From NCBI GenBank assembly GCA_050729515.1, contig JBOHLG010000008.1:50564-114563 (forward strand): a stretch of DNA of 64,000 nucleotides, given 5' to 3'. The position numbers and the translations under genes were made by a program. The stretch's first letter is position 1. Every line of letters starts with the position of its first letter. This DNA comes from Acaudatibacter sp050729515. GTDB taxonomy: Bacteria > Pseudomonadota > Alphaproteobacteria > Caulobacterales > Caulobacteraceae. Below are positions 58,475 through 64,000 of this stretch, in pieces. The notes beneath the pieces are model-generated. The model saw only the letters and a list, made by a program, of their open reading frames with translations, made no database searches and had not been told where the DNA came from.

Positions 58475-59077
58475 TTAGGCCGGAAGGACCGCTTTGCGCC
58501 GGCGAAGGGCGAACCCGGCCATGCCGACGCCGAGGGTCAGGAGCGCCCACTCGGCTGGCTCGGGGATGGCCGAGGTCACCTGACTCACCGAGACGTCGTC
58601 GAGGTTCCAGTCGGCGAAGTCGTTGGTCCCGGTGAAGGAGAGTTCGGAAATAAGCGTGGTGACATCCGATCCCGGGACGACGAAGCTGAAGTCGGTGTAG
58701 GCGCCGGGCGCCTGATCCCCGGTTATGGTGTCGGAAAAGTTGTCGAAGTCGACCGTGAAGCTGTCGGTGGCGAGGCCGATCTCATCCATCAGCGCAAAAG
58801 AAAGGTCGTAGCTCTGTCCGAGGATGGCGGGAAGCGTTTGGGAGAGCACGCCCGGGTCCGGGTCGGTGGAGGTTGCGGAAAAGGCGGCGTCGTAGGTTCC
58901 GCTGTTGGGAAAGGCGCTGTCGATGCTGATTCCGTCGCCGGAGACGGTCCAGCCGGTGAAATCGCCGGTCTCGAAGCCCGGGTTCACCACTAGATTGGTC
59001 GCGGCCGACGCCGCCGAGGCGGCGAGCGTCAAAGCCGCTGCGGCGGCGGCCATGGCGATGAGTCGCGGTTTGGACAT
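58475..59077 (-). CDS. PEPxxWA-CTERM sorting protein
   Basis: A 200-aa exported protein. Signal peptide residues 1-26 (MSKPRLIAMAAAAAALTLAA). The mature part starts TNLVVNPGFETGDFTGWTVSG, a carbohydrate-binding-like beta-sandwich family start. The C-terminal sorting tail is IPEPAEWALLTLGVGMAGFA plus an Arg cluster (LRRRK), recognised by exosortase/archaeosortase-type enzymes in envelope or exopolysaccharide systems. The ATG 59077 has GGAGGGG 2 nt upstream. The gene lies next to the secretion genes on the same strand. No exosortase is in the window. Confidence 0.9.
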   Translation of the reverse strand: MSKPRLIAMAAAAAALTLAASAASAATNLVVNPGFETGDFTGWTVSGDGISIDSAFPNSGTYDAAFSATSTDPDPGVLSQTLPAILGQSYDLSFALMDEIGLATDSFTVDFDNFSDTITGDQAPGAYTDFSFVVPGSDVTTLISELSFTGTNDFADWNLDDVSVSQVTSAIPEPAEWALLTLGVGMAGFALRRRKAVLPA

Positions 59078-59260
59078 GGCCCCTCCGAGTCCCTCGAGTT
59101 TCTTCCGGCCGGCCAGGCCGCAGAACAATGATTAATCAAAAATGAATCACGGCGAAAGAGGATTCACCTCCCGCGCGAATTTACGGCGTGAGAGTTGCAA
59201 CAGGCCGGAGTGCGGCCCATGAGCGCCCCGCGAAAAGAGGCCCCGGCGACAGGTGATCCC

Positions 59261-60088
59261 ATGAAGAACGGCATCCATTTCATTTCCGGCCTTCCGCGCA
59301 GCGGCTCGACCCTGCTCTCGGCGATCCTGCGCCAGAACCCCCGTTTCCACGCCATGATGACGAGCCCGGTGGGGGCGATCTACATGGCCATGCTGGGGGC
59401 GGTGAGCCGCAAGAACGAGGCGGCCGTGTTCATCGACGAGGCCCAGAAGCGCGAGCTCCTCACCGGGGTCTTTTCGAGCTATTACCAGGACATCGGCAAG
59501 GCCAAGGTCGTCTTCGACACCAACCGGATGTGGTGCTCCAAGATGCCCCACATCGCCGAACACTTTCCCAAGGCCAAGGTGATCGCCTGCGTGCGCCACA
59601 TCCCCTGGATCATGGATTCGATCGAGCGGCTGGAGCGCAAGAACATTTACGATCTTTCCGGCATCTTCGGCTACGAGGCCGGAGGCACGGTCTATACCCG
59701 CGTCAATCGCCTGGCGACCAGCGACGGCATGGTCGGCTATGCCCTGGATGCGCTGCGCGAGGCGTTCCACGGCGGCTGGGCCGACCGGCTGATCCTCGTC
59801 ACCTATGAGTCCCTCACCCGCGATCCGGCCGGGACGATGAAGATTCTCTACGACTTCATTGGCGAAAAGCCCTTCGTCCACGACTTCGACAATGTCCAAT
59901 ACAGCGCCGAGGACTTCGATGCGGCGCTCGGAACGCCCGGCCTCCATACCGTGCGCAAGAAGGTGGAGTTCGTCGAGCGGCGCTCGATCCTGCCACCGGA
60001 ACTCTTCGCCCGCTTCGAGAACGACGCCTTCTGGATGAACCCCGATCTCAATTCCCACCAGGTGCCGGTGATCCGCTTCCAGGGGTGA
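59261..60088 (+). CDS. sulfotransferase family protein
   Basis: A 275-aa soluble sulfotransferase. The PAPS P-loop is FISGLPRSGSTLLSAIL at residues 7-23. The strand-turn with the 3'-phosphate Arg/Ser is VIACVRHIPWIMDSIERL, about residues 108-125. A later YESLTRDPAGTMKILYDF is also typical. The start ATG follows AGGTGA by 5 nt. It is the nearest gene before the giant Gly-rich gene, 442 nt upstream of its start on the same strand. Possible target: hydroxyls of that protein or of envelope glycans. Confidence 0.88.
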   Translation: MKNGIHFISGLPRSGSTLLSAILRQNPRFHAMMTSPVGAIYMAMLGAVSRKNEAAVFIDEAQKRELLTGVFSSYYQDIGKAKVVFDTNRMWCSKMPHIAEHFPKAKVIACVRHIPWIMDSIERLERKNIYDLSGIFGYEAGGTVYTRVNRLATSDGMVGYALDALREAFHGGWADRLILVTYESLTRDPAGTMKILYDFIGEKPFVHDFDNVQYSAEDFDAALGTPGLHTVRKKVEFVERRSILPPELFARFENDAFWMNPDLNSHQVPVIRFQG

Positions 60089-60090
60089 GC

Positions 60091-60133
60091 CGCCCCCTCC
60101 TCCTCCGCCGCGCGCGGGAGGAGGAGGGGGGCG
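60091..60133. terminator. long GC hairpin behind the sulfotransferase gene
   Basis: CGCCCCCTCCTCCTCC at 60091-60106 pairs with GGAGGAGGAGGGGGGCG at 60117-60133, 16 bp with one bulged G. The stem starts 2 nt after the sulfotransferase stop codon. It lacks a T-run, so termination would be of a T-less kind. Confidence 0.5.
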
Positions 60134-60295
60134 TCGGTCCCATGCCGGCGCGGAGCCAAGGCATCTACTTTTCCCCTCCAGGTTAAGTAGCGCGGATGAA
60201 CGGTAGCGGTGGGGGCCGGCGCGGTCGATGATCAGAAGCGCCGAGCGGAATCGCCTCCTGCGTCGAGATGAACTCGCCTCCGAGTTGAAAACGGT

Positions 60296-60323
60296 TTGAC
60301 AGGCGTTAAGGATTTGCTAACGC
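60296..60323 (+). promoter_or_regulatory. candidate promoter with CtrA-like box
   Basis: TTGACA at 60296-60301, 16 nt, then TAACGC at 60318-60323, a plausible sigma-70 pair about 208 nt before the giant gene. Overlapping its -10 is TTAA-N7-CTAA (60306-60320), one mismatch from the CtrA box TTAA-N7-TTAA. Regulatory use is inferred. Confidence 0.45.
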
Positions 60324-60332
60324 TGTTCCTCG

Positions 60333-60352
60333 AGCCCGGTTTTCGGGCTTTT
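60333..60352 (+). terminator. short hairpin with T-run in the leader of the giant gene
   Basis: AGCCCG (60333-60338) and CGGGCT (60344-60349) form a 6-bp stem around a 5-nt loop, followed by a short T-run (TTTT, 60349-60352). It lies just downstream of the candidate promoter, so it could act as an attenuator or terminate upstream transcription. The rest of the 442-nt gap shows no gene. Confidence 0.5.
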
Positions 60353-60530
60353 CAAGGTTCGGCGGGCGGCGAAAGGTGGGGGCGCGAAATAAGGAGCGGA
60401 GCAAGGCCGTTCGCATCGGCCCGACGGGTAGTTTGTAACAAGAGTTCGCGAGTTGCTCTTCCGCTTTAGAAGTTCGCTTCGCCTTCCATTTCGACCATCC
60501 GCCTCGATCCCAGGGTAGGCGGGAAAAATC

Positions 60531-63500
60531 ATGTCCGACGTCAAGAATTCCGGCACGGCCGGTTTGGCCGGAACCAATGGTGGACCGGGACTGGCGGGAA
60601 CGGCCGGCGGCGTCGGCGGAAACGCCACCGCCTACAACACCAACAACGCCGCCAACTACAACTACGCCGAGGCCTATGGCGGTGTCGGCGGGGCCGGCGG
60701 AAACGGCGGAAACAGCGGCGGGACCGGCGGCGCGGCCGGGGCCGGCGGCGCCGGCGGCGGCGCGATCGCGGGCGTCACTTTCAACGACAGCAACGGCTCG
60801 GACGACGGGAAGACGGCTCTGGCGCGGGGCGGCGCCGGCGGCGCGACCGGGCTCCCGGGCAATTACGGCGGCGCCAACCCTGGCCCGGGCGCGGCCGGCG
60901 GGGCCGGCGGCTCGGCCCAGGCCAACGCCGACATCATCGGCACGGGCAGTGTGACCCGCAGCTACGCCCACGCCTACGGCGGCGCCGGCGGAGCGGCCCA
61001 TGGCCCGGGCGCGACAGGCGGCGCGGCGGGCGTCGCCAGCGGCAGCACCGCCTATGGCGCCAGCGCGAACATCACCATCGTCAAGGTCAGACAGACAGGC
61101 GGCGCCGGCGGCAATGGCGGAAAGTACGGGACCGGGGCCGCCGGGGCCGACAGCACGCTCACCAACGCGGTGAGCGGCAAGGCCGGCGCGTCGGGCTACC
61201 TCACCATCAGCCAGTACGCCGCCGCCGGGGCCGGGGGGAGCGGCGGCGTCGCCGCCGGCAAGGGCGGCGCGGCGGTCTCCAACCTGACCGGGAGCGATCC
61301 CGGCACCAACGACATTCGGGGCAGCGCCGCGGCGTATGGCGGGGCCGGCGGGATCACCGACACCACCAGCAACGCCAATGCGGGCGCCGGCGGGGCGGCG
61401 ACCGCCTCGGCCCACATCTCCGGCGTCGGCCTCGTCCGCGCCGGCAATGCCGTCGCCACCGGCGGCCATGGCGGCCGCGCCTATGGGACCGGGTCGGGCG
61501 GGGTCGGCGGGGCGGCGAGCGCTGTCGGCGACGGCGTCACCACGGCTGCCAACGGCTACATGCGCGACAAGGCCCACGCCACCGGCGGGAAAGGCGGCGG
61601 CAACTATGGCGGCGACGGGATGGGCGGGGCCGGCGGGGCGGCGACCCTGGCCTCGGCCTCGGCGATCGCGGCCAGCGCCACGGGGAATAATGCAGACGCC
61701 CACGCCTACTCCATCGGAGGCAACGGCGGCGAGGGCTCCGGCGCGGGTAATCTTGGCGGCGCCGGCGGGGCGGCAGGCGGCGCCAGCGCCTACGCCCAGG
61801 GCTTCAGCGCCACGGCGCGGGTCACTCAGACCGGAGGGAGCGGCGGCAACGCCGACACCGGCGCGACCGGCGGGGCCGGGGCCAATAGCGCTCTCACCAA
61901 CGCGGCGACGGCCAAGACCACCAACGCCACCGGCTATGTTGGGCTCTTCCAGTACGCCGCAGGCGGAAACGGCGGGGGAAACAGCACCGCCGGCGCAGGC
62001 GGCGTGGCGGGGACGGCGAACTCCAGCCTCACCGCAGTCGACACCTCCGGGGCCAATCTCGGCGGCAAGAGCACCGCCGCGGGCGGCAACGGCGGCGCCG
62101 GAACGATCACGGCCACCGGGGGCGGCGCGGCGACCGCGCTGGCCAACCTCACCGGCTCTGGCCAGAGCGTCGGGTACGTCTGGGCTATCGCCAGGGGCGG
62201 CGTCGGCGGCCGCGCTTATGGAACCGACTCTGGCGGCGTCGGCGGGGCGGCGAGCGCCACCAGCACGGGCAAGGACTCTTCGGCTGCCTCCACCGGGACG
62301 ACGACCGTCTTTTCCAGGGCCTACGGCGGCAATGGTGGCGGCAACTACCTCGCCACCGGCCCCGGCGGCATGGGCGGCGCCGGCGGCGCGGTCACCAGCG
62401 ACGTGGGAACCGCGACGACCACCAACACCACGAACGGCACGGCCAACGTCCAGGTGAACGCCACCGGCGGGGCCGGCGGCGAAGGGTCCGGCGTGGGCAA
62501 TTCCGGCGGCGCGGGGGGCGCGGTAAGTGGCGAGACCGCGACCGCGACGTCCTTCCAGGAAAACGTCACGCTCTACCAGACCGGCGGCGCCGGCGGGAAC
62601 GGGACGAACGGGGCCAATGGCGGGGCCGGGGCCAACGCGGCCCTCACCAACGCGGCGAGCGGGACCTCGCTCGGCGGCGGCAACGACAACCTCATCCAGC
62701 GGGTCGCCGGCGGGGCCGGCGGAGCGGGCGCGACGGGCGGCGCGGCCGGGACAGCCGGGACGGCCGCCTCCAGCCTGACGGCGACCGACAATACCGCCGC
62801 TAAGTTGCTGGTCGACAGCTTCGCAACCGGGGGCCGGGGCGGCGATTCCACCGGCGCCGCCAATGGCGCGGCCGGGGCAACCGGGACGGCGCTCGCCAAT
62901 GCGTCGAGCGTCAATATTTCCTACGGCCAGGCCTACGCCACCGGCGGCGGCGGCGGGCGAGCCTACGGCGCCGGGACGGGCGGCGTCGGAGGCGCGGCCA
63001 GCGCCACGGGAACCGGGACCAGCACCTCCACCGGGTCAGCCCGCGCCCAATCCATAGCGAGCGCCACCGGGGGCGTCGGTGGGGGCAACTTCAACGACGG
63101 CGACGGCGGCGCTGGCGGGGCGGCGACTCAGGCCCACTCCAGAGCCATCGCGGCGACCGAAACCGCCAGCTTGGCGCTCGCGTCGGCCGGCGGGGCCGGC
63201 GGGGCCGGCGGGACCGGCACGGGCGCGGGGAATTCCGGTGGGGCCGGCGGCTCGGCCGGCGGGGCGGGCGTGATCACCGCCTACGCCCATGGCTTCGAGG
63301 TGCGGGCCGAGACCTACGCCACCGGCGGCGCCGGCGGCTATGGGAGCGGCGGGGCGACCGGCGGGGCCGGGGCCGACGCGGCGCTCACCAACACCTCCAC
63401 CGGGGTGGCCGACGGCGGCTACCTCCGGCTGCGCCAGTTTGTCACGGGTGGCGCCGGCGGCAAAACCCAGACCCTGGCCGGCGGCGCGGCGGGGACCGCG

Positions 63501-64000
63501 ACCTCCAGTCTCACCACGACCACGACCACGGTGGGGAACCTCCTCGGCGAAAGCAATGCGACCGGCGGCGCCGGCGGGGCTTCGGGCGGAACGAGCAACG
63601 GCGTGGTCGGCGGCGTGGCTTTGGCCAAGAGCTATCTGACCGCGACCAACTCGATCCAGTCGAACGTGACGCGGGCCACCGGCGGCGTCGGCGGCCGTGC
63701 CTACGGGACCGGGACCGGGGGGATCGGCGGGGCGGCCTCCAGCGTCGCGACCTCGACCAACTCGACCAGCACCGCTGTCGATGCGCGTGCCTACACGATC
63801 GGCGGCCAGGGCGGTGCCAACCTCAACAACGGCTCCGGCGGCGCCGGCGGGGCGGCGAGCGGGTCGCACGCCACGGCGACCCAGACCGGGACTCCCACGG
63901 CCGGGCGGGCGTTCGCGGAGGCGAGCGACGCCGGCGGGGCCGGCGGCCAGGGCACCGGGTCGGGCAACCACGGCGGGGCGGGCGCGGCCGCGAGCGGCAC
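60531..64000 (+). CDS. giant glycine-rich repeat protein, 5' part (continues past window)
   Basis: Reading from the ATG at 60531 (start MSDVKNSGTAGLAGTNGG), every codon to the window edge is open: at least 1156 codons without a stop. Composition is dominated by Gly, Ala, Ser and Thr. The protein is a chain of blocks of about 41 residues, each beginning with a Gly-rich half and ending GGxGG, with an alternating Ser/Thr/Val half between. Six block types recur in fixed order: RAYGTGxGGVGGAAS; GNYxxxGxGGAGGA; EGSGxGNxGGAGGA; TGGAGANAALTNA; GxAGTAxSSLT; ATALANxS. RAYG starts at 61476, 62211, 62958 and 63696, giving super-repeats of 245, 249 and 246 residues. There is no signal peptide or membrane helix, as expected of type I substrates, whose signal is C-terminal and outside the window. 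No RTX nonapeptide is seen. The fold may resemble polyglycine-II or beta-solenoid proteins. Confidence 0.88.
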   Translation, partial: MSDVKNSGTAGLAGTNGGPGLAGTAGGVGGNATAYNTNNAANYNYAEAYGGVGGAGGNGGNSGGTGGAAGAGGAGGGAIAGVTFNDSNGSDDGKTALARGGAGGATGLPGNYGGANPGPGAAGGAGGSAQANADIIGTGSVTRSYAHAYGGAGGAAHGPGATGGAAGVASGSTAYGASANITIVKVRQTGGAGGNGGKYGTGAAGADSTLTNAVSGKAGASGYLTISQYAAAGAGGSGGVAAGKGGAAVSNLTGSDPGTNDIRGSAAAYGGAGGITDTTSNANAGAGGAATASAHISGVGLVRAGNAVATGGHGGRAYGTGSGGVGGAASAVGDGVTTAANGYMRDKAHATGGKGGGNYGGDGMGGAGGAATLASASAIAASATGNNADAHAYSIGGNGGEGSGAGNLGGAGGAAGGASAYAQGFSATARVTQTGGSGGNADTGATGGAGANSALTNAATAKTTNATGYVGLFQYAAGGNGGGNSTAGAGGVAGTANSSLTAVDTSGANLGGKSTAAGGNGGAGTITATGGGAATALANLTGSGQSVGYVWAIARGGVGGRAYGTDSGGVGGAASATSTGKDSSAASTGTTTVFSRAYGGNGGGNYLATGPGGMGGAGGAVTSDVGTATTTNTTNGTANVQVNATGGAGGEGSGVGNSGGAGGAVSGETATATSFQENVTLYQTGGAGGNGTNGANGGAGANAALTNAASGTSLGGGNDNLIQRVAGGAGGAGATGGAAGTAGTAASSLTATDNTAAKLLVDSFATGGRGGDSTGAANGAAGATGTALANASSVNISYGQAYATGGGGGRAYGAGTGGVGGAASATGTGTSTSTGSARAQSIASATGGVGGGNFNDGDGGAGGAATQAHSRAIAATETASLALASAGGAGGAGGTGTGAGNSGGAGGSAGGAGVITAYAHGFEVRAETYATGGAGGYGSGGATGGAGADAALTNTSTGVADGGYLRLRQFVTGGAGGKTQTLAGGAAGTATSSLTTTTTTVGNLLGESNATGGAGGASGGTSNGVVGGVALAKSYLTATNSIQSNVTRATGGVGGRAYGTGTGGIGGAASSVATSTNSTSTAVDARAYTIGGQGGANLNNGSGGAGGAASGSHATATQTGTPTAGRAFAEASDAGGAGGQGTGSGNHGGAGAAASG

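Noticed and set aside
61336..62457. Plus-strand Ala/Pro/Arg-rich frame within the giant gene
   Set aside because: Out of frame with the Gly-rich super-repeat, which is open over the full 3.5 kb and has ordered block structure; this is a shifted reading of it.
62345..64000. Proline-rich minus-strand frames
   Set aside because: Pro/Ala-rich readings are the complement of Gly/Ala codons (GGC/GCC); no start context or domain.
60531..64000. CRISPR array or tandem DNA repeat as explanation of the repetitive region
   Set aside because: No constant repeat and spacer pattern at the DNA level; the periodicity is in the protein and codons vary.
60531..64000. RTX toxin assignment
   Set aside because: No GGxGxDxUx nonapeptide was found in the visible part, although it may exist past the window.

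Overview
The window is high-GC DNA from an alphaproteobacterium, most likely Caulobacterales or a close relative. The markers are a MucR/Ros-type regulator, DUF1491 and DUF2336 proteins, a DivJ/PleC-type membrane histidine kinase, PAPS-type sulfotransferases next to large TonB-dependent receptors, and two PEPxxWA-CTERM surface proteins. The genus cannot be fixed from the sequence alone. Genes are dense, with many 1-4 nt start/stop overlaps and several TTG or GTG starts.

Layout. 1-1162: end of an ABC importer (ATPase, permease). 1223-3649: a secreted proline-rich protein, a frameshifted PEP-CTERM gene and an AraC regulator. 3701-6216: an rRNA-modification pair (RsuA, RsmC-like), a hypothetical protein and DUF1491. 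6315-11942: DivJ-like kinase divergent from a soluble kinase-SufE pair, then a PAS protein, MucR and DUF2336. 12063-21442: a lipid or alcohol catabolism block (crotonase, two GMC oxidoreductases, acyl-CoA ligase, MaoC hydratase, SDR, TetR) interrupted by a DUF2147 protein and a trypsin-like protease. 21445-27225: a molybdenum hydroxylase operon (FAD, 2Fe-2S and Mo subunits, a MoaD-like protein, a DUF885 metallopeptidase). 27283-33074: DUF2946 protein, TonB receptor, TIGR02466 dioxygenase-like protein and a hybrid kinase. 33075-33951: tRNA-Gln and tRNA-Pro with two copies of a paired-hairpin repeat.

34060-47015: SppA followed by a hydroxylase/sulfotransferase cluster: an AspH-type hydroxylase, a P-loop sulfotransferase-like protein, a remnant of a second AspH, a PiuC-like dioxygenase, a 1089-residue protein that repeats the TPR-sulfotransferase module twice, a TPR-2OG dioxygenase and a 1018-residue TonB receptor. 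47338-54634: small secreted proteins, a DUF442 phosphatase, an MBL hydrolase, a cytochrome c lipoprotein, an acyl-CoA ligase, PdxH, AroC and a Phd/PIN toxin-antitoxin pair. 54635-64000: a type I secretion pair (HlyD, HlyB), a PEPxxWA-CTERM protein, a sulfotransferase and the start of a giant glycine-rich gene.

The main novelty candidate is that last gene. It is open without a stop from 60531 to the window edge (at least 1156 codons). It consists of about 41-residue Gly-rich blocks arranged in register as six-block super-repeats of 245-249 residues. It has no N-terminal signal and lies beside a type I secretion system and a sulfotransferase, so it is plausibly a giant exported matrix or adhesin protein. 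The second candidate is the hydroxylase/sulfotransferase/TonB cluster, which looks like an undescribed modification system.
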